Position numbers and translations under genes: made by a program
From: Verrucomicrobiota bacterium
Lineage (GTDB): Bacteria; Verrucomicrobiota; Kiritimatiellia; CAIQIC01; JAGNIJ01
DNA length: 37,156 bases
Assembly (NCBI GenBank): GCA_018823105.1
Contig: JAHJJH010000073.1
Coordinates: 1-37,156, forward strand
Direction of reading: 5' to 3'
In this document: positions 8,502 to 20,469 of the stretch, in pieces
Layout: each line of letters opens with the position of its first letter
Position numbering within the stretch: the first letter of the stretch is position 1
Notes under the pieces: generated by a model
What the model was told of the DNA's origin: nothing
Database searches by the model: none
Seen by the model: only the letters and a program-made list of their open reading frames with translations

Positions 8502-8533
8502 GGCGGCTTCCTTTCGTTTCCGGTGAATCTTTC

Positions 8534-12103
<3,570 letters not shown>

Positions 12104-12326
12104 CTCCGGCGCTCTCCGTTTCCTGGCTGTGTGTGTGAAAGTCTTCGGAATTGAAGATTTCAGGACAAAAAAACGGTCTACGACTAGCATACACGCCCCG
12201 CCCGCGCAAGAACCGTCTTGGGTTTTTTCGAGCCTGCGCCCGCCCGGCCATCAGGCCGCGGGACGGGAAAATGCGAATTGAATGCCCGGTGCGGTTTATG
12301 GTGTCATGTCTCTGCGGGGGAATGAT

Positions 12327-12881
12327 ATGAAAGCGAGCGTAATTCTTCTTTTCGTTCTGAGTTTTATTGCGTGTTCAGGGCTTTGTTCCGCGAGCGGCGG
12401 ACTGGATCAGGTCGTTTTACTCGACGTGCAGGGATTGTGGGGTGGGGCCGACCTCTGGATTTCATCGGATAGCCGGGCGGTCTGCCGCTTCGTCGCGCGT
12501 CCCGCGGAAGGCGAGGCCGGCCTGCAGGAGAGCCGTTATGCCTTCGAGTTGTCGGAAGACCAGAGGGCGAGGCTGGACGATCTGGTTCAGCGCCATGATT
12601 TCTTTTCCATACGCACGGAGAGCCGGATGGGCATGCCGGATGAAGCGCGCCCCTGCATCTATCTCCATGCCGTGGACAAGGCGCATGCCGTGGGCAAATG
12701 GATCGGCGACCGGCACAAGGATTTTGATCCCTTGTATGATCACCTCAGGCAAATCGCCGAGTCGGGACGGTCGGGCGTCCCGTTTCACAAAGGCCTTTAT
12801 GAACCCGCCTGGCATCCGGAGGGATTCCCGGAGAATAAAACCATCCGGGACATGACCGCGCCCGCCCCGGCCCGCCCTTGA
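12327..12881 (+). CDS. Hypothetical secreted protein
   Basis: Signal-like N-terminus MKASVILLFVLSFIACSGLCSA; no recognised domain. Confidence 0.65.
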   Translation: MKASVILLFVLSFIACSGLCSASGGLDQVVLLDVQGLWGGADLWISSDSRAVCRFVARPAEGEAGLQESRYAFELSEDQRARLDDLVQRHDFFSIRTESRMGMPDEARPCIYLHAVDKAHAVGKWIGDRHKDFDPLYDHLRQIAESGRSGVPFHKGLYEPAWHPEGFPENKTIRDMTAPAPARP

Positions 12882-12914
12882 ACGTTGCTGTCTTCGCGCG
12901 TAAAGACTGAAAAA

Positions 12915-13931
12915 ATGACTCGGACGAAGACGGCCTCCAAAAACGGCTGGATCCTGGGCGGCCTGGCTCTTTCGACGCGTGTCGTCCTGGCGCCCATGGC
13001 GGGGTATACCGACCTGCCGTTCCGCCGCCTGGTAAGGTCCTTTGGGGGGGTGGGGCTGGCCTTCAGCGAGATGGTAAACCCGGACAGCATACTACGCGGC
13101 CGCAGCCGCAAGAGCGCCGCGCTGGTAGCCACCGCACCGGATGACCGGCCGTTGGGCTGGCAGATTTACGGCACCCATCCGGACCTTCTCGCCGAGGCCG
13201 CGCAATGGTTCGAAGCGCGCGGGGCGGAATTGATCGATGTGAACATGGGCTGCCCGCAAAAGAAGATTTGCAGCCGGGGCGGCGGCGCGGCGCTGATGAA
13301 AAAGCCGGATTTGGCCGTGGCGCTGGCGCGCCGCGTGGTGGAGTCGGTGAAAATCCCGGTGACGGTCAAGCTCCGGCTCGGCTGGGACGCGCCGGATGTG
13401 GCCGTTGAATTGGCCCGCGGGTTAGAGGGCGCCGGCGCCGCGGCGTTGACGGTGCACGGACGCACCCGCGCGCAGCGTTTTGCGGGAGAAGTGGACCTCG
13501 ACGGCATCCGGCAGGTGGTTGAGGCCGTGCGCATCCCGGTGATCGCCAACGGCGACGTGTTCACCCTGGCCGCCGCGCGCGAGATGTTTCGGAGCACCGG
13601 CTGCGCGGCGATTATGATCGGGCGCCATGCCTTTTCCGAGCCGTGGTTCCTGCGCGACGTCGAGCGCGACCTTGTCGGCGAACCCCCGCTGCCGCCCCCG
13701 ACGTTCGCGGAGCGCCTGGTGATGATGCGCCGATTGTATGCCGACCACCTGGCCCTTTACGGAGAGCGGTTCGGCGTCGCGCTGTTCCGCCGGTGGATTC
13801 CGCGTTTCGTCAAGGGCATGGGCGCGCCGCGCCCGCTGATGATTGCCTTTCTCCAGGCCGCCACCCCCGCCGAGTGGGAGGCGCACATGGGCGAACTGGA
13901 GCGCTGGACGGAGACCGTCGTTCGGGCCTGA
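12915..13931 (+). CDS. dusB: tRNA-dihydrouridine synthase (DusB-like)
   Basis: LAPMAGYTDLPFRRL, DVNMGCPQKKICSRGGGAALMKKP, TVHGRTRAQ, IPVIANGDVF, GCAAIMIGRHAF. Confidence 0.93.
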   Translation: MTRTKTASKNGWILGGLALSTRVVLAPMAGYTDLPFRRLVRSFGGVGLAFSEMVNPDSILRGRSRKSAALVATAPDDRPLGWQIYGTHPDLLAEAAQWFEARGAELIDVNMGCPQKKICSRGGGAALMKKPDLAVALARRVVESVKIPVTVKLRLGWDAPDVAVELARGLEGAGAAALTVHGRTRAQRFAGEVDLDGIRQVVEAVRIPVIANGDVFTLAAAREMFRSTGCAAIMIGRHAFSEPWFLRDVERDLVGEPPLPPPTFAERLVMMRRLYADHLALYGERFGVALFRRWIPRFVKGMGAPRPLMIAFLQAATPAEWEAHMGELERWTETVVRA

Positions 13932-13944
13932 TTCCGGCGATCCT

Positions 13945-13965
13945 GGAGCAAGGCCTCCTACAAAA
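13945..13965 (-). repeat. Partial copy of a TTTTGTAGG-type intergenic repeat
   Basis: Reverse complement reads TTTTGTAGGAGGCCTTGCTCC; resembles the left end of the repeat at 15671. Confidence 0.4.
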
Positions 13966-14027
13966 TGTGGCCCATGAGGCATTTTTCCTGTGAACGCCGA
14001 CAGCTTCCCGGGGTATGGAAAAAAAGT

Positions 14028-15584
14028 ATGAATGGGAGGCGAGCGTTTCTGTCCTGCTGGTTGGCCACCGCGGCCTGCGCCGGGGGGGCGTGGCCGTTTG
14101 CCCCGCCGGCTCCCGGTCTGCCGTACGCGGCGGATCACGTGATCGTCCGATTTAAGACGAACCAGGTGGCGGGCCGGCTCGGGCGAGTGCTTGACGTGTC
14201 CCCGCGCGCCGCCGAAGTCGCCCTCGGGCTTCCCGCCGGTGCCGCGCTGACCGACACGGGATTCGGCCGGTGGCGGCGCGGGGCCAGTCGCGCTGCCGAC
14301 AGGAAGGCGATTAACTTGGATCGGCATGTATATGTCAGCATCCCGCGCGGCATGTCCGTCGATGCGCTTGTTGAAACGCTGCAGACCAACCCCGCGGTCG
14401 AGTATGCAGAGCCGGATCACATCGGGTCCGGCGGGGCCACGGTGCCGGATGATCCTTCCTTCACTTCCCAGTGGCATCACCTGAACACGGTTTACACCAA
14501 CAACCCGTTACCCGCGGACATCCGGTCCACTCTGGCTTGGGATATCACGCAAGGTTCTACCAGTGTGGTTGTTGCAATCCTCGACACCGGCCTGGCGACG
14601 AACCTGTCCGAGTTCGCGGGCCGACACGTGAACGGCTACGATTTCGCGAACGGCGACGCTAATCCCGTCGACGACCACAACCACGGCACCATGGTGGCCA
14701 GTGTCCTGGGCGCCAATGCGAACAACGGCACCCTGGTGGCCGGCGTAGACTGGAACTGCCGGATCATGCCGGTGAAGGTCCTGAACAGCGCCAACAACGG
14801 ATTGTACTCCTGGTGGGCGGACGGCATTGACTGGGCGGTGGCGAACGGGGCGAAGGTGATCAACCTCTCGGCCGGAGGTTTTGACAGTGACATCACGTTA
14901 AGCAACGCCATCATGGATGCGATCGCGCAGGGTGTGATCTTCGTCACGATCACACACAATGATTACAGCAGTTCGATCCGGTTTCCCGGCCGGATGAACG
15001 CGTGCATTACCGTTGGCGCGACGAACACAAATGACACACGCGCCTCGTTCAGCAACTACGGCTCGGCCATCGACCTTGTGGCGCCAGGGAATAACATACC
15101 CCTGGTGTCCAAGGCGGGACTGATTAGTAATAACTGGTGGGGCACGTCGTTTTCCGCCCCCCAGGTGGCCGGGGTGGCCGCGCTGCTCTGCGGTTTCTAT
15201 CCGGAGTTGACCCAGGCGCAGGCCTGCGCGCTGCTGACGGCGGGAGCGGACGACCAGGTAGGCAACGCCCAGGACACGCCGGGCTTTGATAATTATTATG
15301 GGTGGGGACGCCTCAACGCCTACAACACGCTGGTCCTGGCGCGGACCAGTGTCCAGCCCGCGGGCTGGGACATGAATCTGGTCCCCCAATTATCTTGGCA
15401 GAGCCCACTCAACGCCAGCAACCGGACGCCCTTCGCCGTGGAACGCAGCCCATCCGCCACGGGCCAGTTCGCGGCTGTTTCCGTGTCCACGCAGTTCTTT
15501 TACACGGCCTCACAAACCCTGTGGCAGGCCGACGATTCCCTGTCGGACAGCGATTGCTTCCGCGTGCGGATAACCAACCACTGA
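14028..15584 (+). CDS. Secreted S8 family serine protease (subtilase)
   Basis: Catalytic D (VVAILDTGLATN), H (HNHGTMVASVLG), S (GTSFSAPQVAGVAALLCG); signal peptide and I9-like prosegment. Confidence 0.93.
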   Translation: MNGRRAFLSCWLATAACAGGAWPFAPPAPGLPYAADHVIVRFKTNQVAGRLGRVLDVSPRAAEVALGLPAGAALTDTGFGRWRRGASRAADRKAINLDRHVYVSIPRGMSVDALVETLQTNPAVEYAEPDHIGSGGATVPDDPSFTSQWHHLNTVYTNNPLPADIRSTLAWDITQGSTSVVVAILDTGLATNLSEFAGRHVNGYDFANGDANPVDDHNHGTMVASVLGANANNGTLVAGVDWNCRIMPVKVLNSANNGLYSWWADGIDWAVANGAKVINLSAGGFDSDITLSNAIMDAIAQGVIFVTITHNDYSSSIRFPGRMNACITVGATNTNDTRASFSNYGSAIDLVAPGNNIPLVSKAGLISNNWWGTSFSAPQVAGVAALLCGFYPELTQAQACALLTAGADDQVGNAQDTPGFDNYYGWGRLNAYNTLVLARTSVQPAGWDMNLVPQLSWQSPLNASNRTPFAVERSPSATGQFAAVSVSTQFFYTASQTLWQADDSLSDSDCFRVRITNH

Positions 15585-15670
15585 CACCTCGCCGCGAAGA
15601 TCATCCGCCCCCTGTCGTCTCTCCCTTTTGGTGATAGAGGGGGATAGGAGATCTGGGGTCTGAGGGATTT

Positions 15671-15729
15671 TGTAGGGCCGCCGCTTGCGGCGCGCCGAGT
15701 TCTCGGCCCTGCGCAAGCGCAGGCCCTAC
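15671..15729. repeat. Multi-hairpin (four-way-junction-like) intergenic repeat, GTAGGGC...GCCCTAC, copy 1
   Basis: GTAGGGC-c-GCCGC(TT)GCGGC-gc-GCCGAG(TT)CTCGGC-c-CTGCGC(AA)GCGCAG-GCCCTAC: closing stem plus three internal hairpins. Confidence 0.75.
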
Positions 15730-15774
15730 GCTGTTCGCAATAGATGCCGGGTCCCCCGCGCAGTTCATTCCCGG

Positions 15775-15802
15775 TTGACTTGGCGGCGAAAGCTGCTACA
15801 AG
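15775..15802 (+). promoter_or_regulatory. Putative sigma70-type promoter of rpmH operon
   Basis: TTGACT-16 bp-TACAAG, 37 bp upstream of rpmH ATG. Confidence 0.5.
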
Positions 15803-15839
15803 GGCAGGGTCGCAGCGAAAATCATACGGAAATACGGTC

Positions 15840-15974
15840 ATGAAACGAACCTATCAGCCTTCCCGGGCCAAGCGGAAACGGACGCACGGATTTCGAAGCC
15901 GGATGGCCACGAAGAACGGCCGCAACATACTGGCCCGCCGTCGCCAAGCCGGCCGGAAACGGCTTGCCGTCTGA
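15840..15974 (+). CDS. rpmH: 50S ribosomal protein L34
   Basis: [44 protein letters not shown]. Confidence 0.98.
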   Translation: MKRTYQPSRAKRKRTHGFRSRMATKNGRNILARRRQAGRKRLAV

Positions 15975-16002
15975 TCCCGCCCGCCGGATGGCTGGGGGAA
16001 AC

Positions 16003-16413
16003 ATGACCAATGCCGCGGGCAGTCGGCGGACTCCCGGCCCGGATCAGCGTCTGGGCCGGCCACGGCGGCTGATCCGTTCGGCGCTGTTCCGGGAGGCCTA
16101 TGACCAGGGGCGCCGTCACTTCGGTCGTTTCATGGTCCTGTGGCTGCGCTCGGGTGAGGGCGCCTCGTTGCGGTTGGGCGTGGTGACCGGGCGGAAGGTC
16201 GGCGAGGCCGTGGAGCGCACGCGGGCCCGGCGGCGATTGAGAGAGGTTTTCCGCCGCCACCGGCATTTGTTCGAGGGCGCTTGGGACGTGGTCCTGGTCG
16301 GGCGCCGGGCGGTTGTGGACGCCTCGTGGGCGGACCTGTCGGCGGAGTTGCTGACGCTGGCCCGCCGGGCCGGCCTGCTGCGCGGCGATGCGCCGGCGAA
16401 AGAAAAATCATGA
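16003..16413 (+). CDS. rnpA: Ribonuclease P protein component
   Basis: [16 protein letters not shown] motif; between rpmH and yidD; ORF could start at 15964. Confidence 0.92.
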   Translation: MTNAAGSRRTPGPDQRLGRPRRLIRSALFREAYDQGRRHFGRFMVLWLRSGEGASLRLGVVTGRKVGEAVERTRARRRLREVFRRHRHLFEGAWDVVLVGRRAVVDASWADLSAELLTLARRAGLLRGDAPAKEKS

Positions 16414-16658
16414 AGTATGTCCTGATCGCATTGATTCGGTTGTACCGGACGACGATTTCACCCTGGGTGGGCCCCTGCTGCCGGTTCGAGCCGTCCTGCT
16501 CCGCCTACTGGATTGACGCGCTCCGGGAGCATGGCTTGTGGCGCGGCGTCGGGCTGGGTATCCGCCGCCTGCTGAAATGTCATCCGTTCCATACCGGCGG
16601 GTTCGATCCGGTCCCGGTGCGCGGCGCGTGGCGGCGCTCCGGAGTTGAGGGCTCATGA
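16410..16658 (+). CDS. yidD: Membrane protein insertion efficiency factor YidD
   Basis: [35 protein letters not shown]...[21 protein letters not shown] overlap with rnpA. Confidence 0.97.
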   Translation: MKYVLIALIRLYRTTISPWVGPCCRFEPSCSAYWIDALREHGLWRGVGLGIRRLLKCHPFHTGGFDPVPVRGAWRRSGVEGS

Positions 16659-18451
16659 AAAGAAACGACATCCTGATTCTCGTGGCGCTCTTCGCGCTCT
16701 GGTTGGCCTGGCCGATGATCGACCGGGAAATCATCAAGAAGCATTTCTACTCTTCCCCGTCGCCCGCGCCGGCGGAGACCGTTGTTGAGCCGGAGCGCCC
16801 CGCGGCCGAGCCGCCTTCGCTGGCTCCGGCGGAAAACGCGGAGCCCGCGGCGCCGGGTCCCGTGGCCGAACCCGCGGCGGAACCCGTGCCGGAGACCGTC
16901 GCGACCGAGCCGCTGCGGCCGGAAACCACCGCCGTGTTGGAGGATGAGCGGGTGCGGCTCGTCGTTTCCTCGCGCGGGGCGGGGCTGGCGTCCGCCGAAC
17001 TCAAGCAGTATCCGCTGACCGCGGCCCCGGACAGTGCGCCGGTGGTACTGGATTTTTCCGCGCGCCGGGCGCTGGCGTACACGGACCTGGCGGGCCTGAC
17101 CGAGGCCGGGGATTTTGACCTGGTGTCGTCGAGCAACAACGAGGTGGTTCTGGAACGCACGACGCCGGCGGGCCTGCAACTCCGGCGGACCCTCCAGCTC
17201 GAGGCCGGCTATGTACTGAAAGTCACCGACCGGTTTGCCAACCACGGCACGCAGGCCGTTGTTCTGCCCCTGCACTACCTGCAAACGGGCGCAATGCCCG
17301 GCCTGCCGGGCGAAGCGACCACCCGGGGCCTGATGAACCACGGCGTGGATACCCTGTCCCCCGGCGGTGAGGGCGTGAAGCATTGGGGCAACAAGCTGGC
17401 GCGCTGGTTCGATGAAGTGAAGAAGGAGAAGGGGCTGTCCAAGACGCCCGTGCAGATCGAGTGGCCGTTGGACACCCCCATGGAGTGGGTGGCGGCGAAG
17501 AACAAGTATTTCGCGCAGATCCTGACGCCGGAGGGCGGCGCGGAGAAGGCCGTGGTCCTGGTCCGCCGGGTGGTGTCGGAGGCGGAGCAGCAGAAAACGG
17601 GCGCCCGGATTCCCCCGCTGGCCATCGAGAGCGTGTCCGTGGCCGTGCAATTCGTCGACTTTACCCTGGGGCCGGGCGATGCTTTCACGCGGGCGATGCA
17701 GTATTACATCGGCCCCAAGAAGTACGACGAGTTGAGCCGCCACGGGCAGCACCTGGTGGACGTGATGGAGTTCGGCTTCTGGGCCCCGATCGGCAAGCTG
17801 CTGCTGAAAGTGATGAACGGCATCCATCGCTTCCTGTGGCCGCACAGCTATGGCCTCGCAATCATCCTGCTGACGGTCCTCATCCGCGTCGTGTTCTGGC
17901 CGATCACGCACAAGAGCACGGAGAGCATGCGGAAGATGCAGGAGATCCAGCCGCTGGTCGCGGCCGTGCGCAAGCAGTACAAGGACAACGCGCAGAAGCA
18001 GCAGCAGGAAATCATGGCGCTCTACAAGGAGCACAAGGTCAACCCGTTGGGCGGATGCCTGCCGATGCTCATCCAGATCCCTGTGTTCATCGCGCTGTTT
18101 GTGGTTCTGCGCAGCGCCATCGAGCTGCGGTTCGCCAGTTTCCTGTGGATCCGGGATTTGAGCCAGCCGGAGAACCTGCTGGCGGGGATGCTGCCGTTCG
18201 GGCTGTCACTGAACCTGCTGCCGATCCTCATGGCGGCGACCATGGCCTGGCAGCAAAGGCTCACGCCCTCCGGCGGCGACCCGAACCAGCAGAAGATGAT
18301 GATGTTCATGCCGATCATGATGCTGGTCCTGTTCTACAATTTCGCCTCCGGCCTTTCGCTGTATTGGACCACCAACCAGTGTCTGATGATCGCGCAGCAA
18401 CTGGTGGCACAGCGTCGCAAGAAAGCGGCGGCCGCCGCGGTGGCCCGGTAA
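16655..18451 (+). CDS. yidC: Membrane protein insertase YidC
   Basis: [61 protein letters not shown] overlap with yidD. Confidence 0.97.
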   Translation: MKRNDILILVALFALWLAWPMIDREIIKKHFYSSPSPAPAETVVEPERPAAEPPSLAPAENAEPAAPGPVAEPAAEPVPETVATEPLRPETTAVLEDERVRLVVSSRGAGLASAELKQYPLTAAPDSAPVVLDFSARRALAYTDLAGLTEAGDFDLVSSSNNEVVLERTTPAGLQLRRTLQLEAGYVLKVTDRFANHGTQAVVLPLHYLQTGAMPGLPGEATTRGLMNHGVDTLSPGGEGVKHWGNKLARWFDEVKKEKGLSKTPVQIEWPLDTPMEWVAAKNKYFAQILTPEGGAEKAVVLVRRVVSEAEQQKTGARIPPLAIESVSVAVQFVDFTLGPGDAFTRAMQYYIGPKKYDELSRHGQHLVDVMEFGFWAPIGKLLLKVMNGIHRFLWPHSYGLAIILLTVLIRVVFWPITHKSTESMRKMQEIQPLVAAVRKQYKDNAQKQQQEIMALYKEHKVNPLGGCLPMLIQIPVFIALFVVLRSAIELRFASFLWIRDLSQPENLLAGMLPFGLSLNLLPILMAATMAWQQRLTPSGGDPNQQKMMMFMPIMMLVLFYNFASGLSLYWTTNQCLMIAQQLVAQRRKKAAAAAVAR

Positions 18452-18486
18452 GGCCGGGCGGGGGCGCCAAGGGGAGGGGAGTCGTC

Positions 18487-19020
18487 ATGAATGACCAGGA
18501 CACGCGCACGCAAACACGGGAGGCCGCCCGGGGCGTGCTGCAGGAACTGCTCCGATTAATGGGGTTCGAGGGCCGGGTCGAGGCCTCGGATCAGGGGGAA
18601 CAGGAGGTCCTCCTGCGGCTTGAATGCCCGGACGCCGCCCCCCTGATCGGGCGCAAGGGGCAGGTGCTGGATGCCTTGCAGTTCGTGCTCGGCCGCATGC
18701 TGTTCCGCCAGGGCGGCCGGGACCTGCATTTTGTCGTGGACGTCGGGGGCTATCGCGATCGCCGCAAGGAGCAAGTGCTTCGCGATGCGACGGCGGCGAT
18801 CGAGGAGGTCAAGCGGACGAACCAGGCCATCAAGCTGCCCGGCATGTCGGCGGGCGAACGAAGGCTGGTCCACCACCTCGTGGCGGAACATCCCGGGTTG
18901 GAGACCTTCTCGGAGCCCACGGAGGAGGACGGCCGCAAGCGCGTGGTCATCAACCCCGTCGGGCAGCCCGGGCCGGCAGGGAGTGCGCCAGTTCTGGAAG
19001 GCGGGGGTGAAACCCCTTAG
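18487..19020 (+). CDS. khpB: KH/R3H RNA-binding protein (Jag/KhpB family)
   Basis: KH motif LIGRKGQVLDALQFVLGRML; R3H-like MSAGERRLVHHLVAEHPGLETFSEP; follows yidC. Confidence 0.9.
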   Translation: MNDQDTRTQTREAARGVLQELLRLMGFEGRVEASDQGEQEVLLRLECPDAAPLIGRKGQVLDALQFVLGRMLFRQGGRDLHFVVDVGGYRDRRKEQVLRDATAAIEEVKRTNQAIKLPGMSAGERRLVHHLVAEHPGLETFSEPTEEDGRKRVVINPVGQPGPAGSAPVLEGGGETP

Positions 19021-20354
19021 CCGCCCTTTATTTTTCTTTCCAGCCGCACGACGGCCTCGATGTGGAAGGTGTGCGGGAACATGTCCAGCGGTTGCACCTG
19101 CTCGATCCCGTAGCCCGCCTCGACCATCCCGGCCAGGTCGCGTGCCAGCGTGGCCGGGTTGCATGAAACATAGATGACGTGCGGCGGCGCGGCGGCCAGC
19201 AGCGCGGCCAGGGCCTTGGGATTCAGCCCCGGCCGCGGCGGATCCACCACGACCAGGTCCGCGCGCTCCTCGCGCAGGGTTTCCCCCACGCGCTCCGCCT
19301 TCGCGCAGACCATCCGGACGTTGGCCAGGCTGTTCAATTCCACGTTCCGCCGCGCGGCGTCCACGGAGGGGGCGTGCGATTCAATGCCGAGCACCTGTTG
19401 GGATACCGCGCCCAGGTGGATAGCGATCGGCCCGGTCCCCGCGTACAGGTCCACCGCCCGCTCCGGCCGGCCGCTCGCGGCCCAGTCGCGCACCAGGCCG
19501 AACAGCCGTTCACCCTGAAGGGTATTGGTCTGGAAGAACGTGGCCGGGCCGATTTCGAAAAGGAAGCCGTTCAAGCGCTCATGGATCAGCCCCGGCCCGG
19601 AGAGGACCACCGTCGAACCCGGCGGCGCGGCTTCGGGGACCCGGGTATGGAAGCTGGCCAGCACGGTCGTCGCCAGATCGCCGACCACCGCGGGCAATTG
19701 CTCGAAGGCCAGGTGCCGCTCGGCGGCGTGCAAGTGAACCATCCGTTCGCCGGTGAGTTTGCCCTCGCGGACCACCAGGTGGCGCAGGAGGCCCGCACGC
19801 CGTTTTTCGTCATAGACCGGCAGGTCGTGCTCCTGCACAAATGTCCGCACGCGGGCCAGAATCTCGCGCGATTCGGGCGACTGCAGCAGGCAGGCGCCTG
19901 CCGTCACCACGGAGCGCCAGTTGCCGCGCCGGTGCAGCCCGAGGACGATCCGGCCCTCCGTCATGCCGAACGCAAAGCCCATCTTGTTGCGGAAATGAAA
20001 GGGCTCCACCATGCCCAGCGGTTCGGCCACGATCCCCGGCACGCCGGGCAGGCCATAGAGGGCCTCCAGCAGGATCCCGTGTTTGGCGCGCAGCTGGGCG
20101 GGATAGGCCATGTGCTGGAACGCGCATCCGCCGCACTCGCCAAAGACCGGGCAGGGCGCGGCCTGCCGATCCGGCGACGGTTCCAGCACCTCCAGCGCCT
20201 GCGCGAAGGCGAAGGATTTCTTGCGCTGCGTGATCCGCGCCCGGACCCGTTCGCCCGGCAGTGCCCCCTCGATGAAGATCACGAAGCCGTCCGGCCTCGC
20301 CAGGGCCCGGCCCTCGGCCACCATCTTTTCGGCGGTCAATTCCAGTTCGCGCAT
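19017..20354 (-). CDS. TrmA/RlmD-family RNA (uracil-5-)-methyltransferase
   Basis: N-terminal TRAM-like domain; CPVFGECGGCAFQHM; AVDLYAGTGPIAIHL; DPPRPGLNPKAL; YVSCNPATLARDL. Confidence 0.92.
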   Translation of the reverse strand: MRELELTAEKMVAEGRALARPDGFVIFIEGALPGERVRARITQRKKSFAFAQALEVLEPSPDRQAAPCPVFGECGGCAFQHMAYPAQLRAKHGILLEALYGLPGVPGIVAEPLGMVEPFHFRNKMGFAFGMTEGRIVLGLHRRGNWRSVVTAGACLLQSPESREILARVRTFVQEHDLPVYDEKRRAGLLRHLVVREGKLTGERMVHLHAAERHLAFEQLPAVVGDLATTVLASFHTRVPEAAPPGSTVVLSGPGLIHERLNGFLFEIGPATFFQTNTLQGERLFGLVRDWAASGRPERAVDLYAGTGPIAIHLGAVSQQVLGIESHAPSVDAARRNVELNSLANVRMVCAKAERVGETLREERADLVVVDPPRPGLNPKALAALLAAAPPHVIYVSCNPATLARDLAGMVEAGYGIEQVQPLDMFPHTFHIEAVVRLERKIKGG

Positions 20355-20469
20355 AGGCCCCCATCCATACCCGCGAACCCCGTCATCGCGCAACACCCAA
20401 GAAAGCTGCTCTATCCATACGGAAGCTTAAACGGTATAGTTAAATAGAATCGAGAAGAGAGGGCCGAAC

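Noticed and set aside
15671-15729. tRNA gene (cloverleaf shape)
   Set aside because: No T-loop GGTTCRA, no anticodon-arm geometry, and no CCA-compatible acceptor; it is a repeat, not a tRNA.
16580-18034. 484-aa minus-strand ORF (His/Arg/Leu-rich)
   Set aside because: Antisense shadow of yidC.
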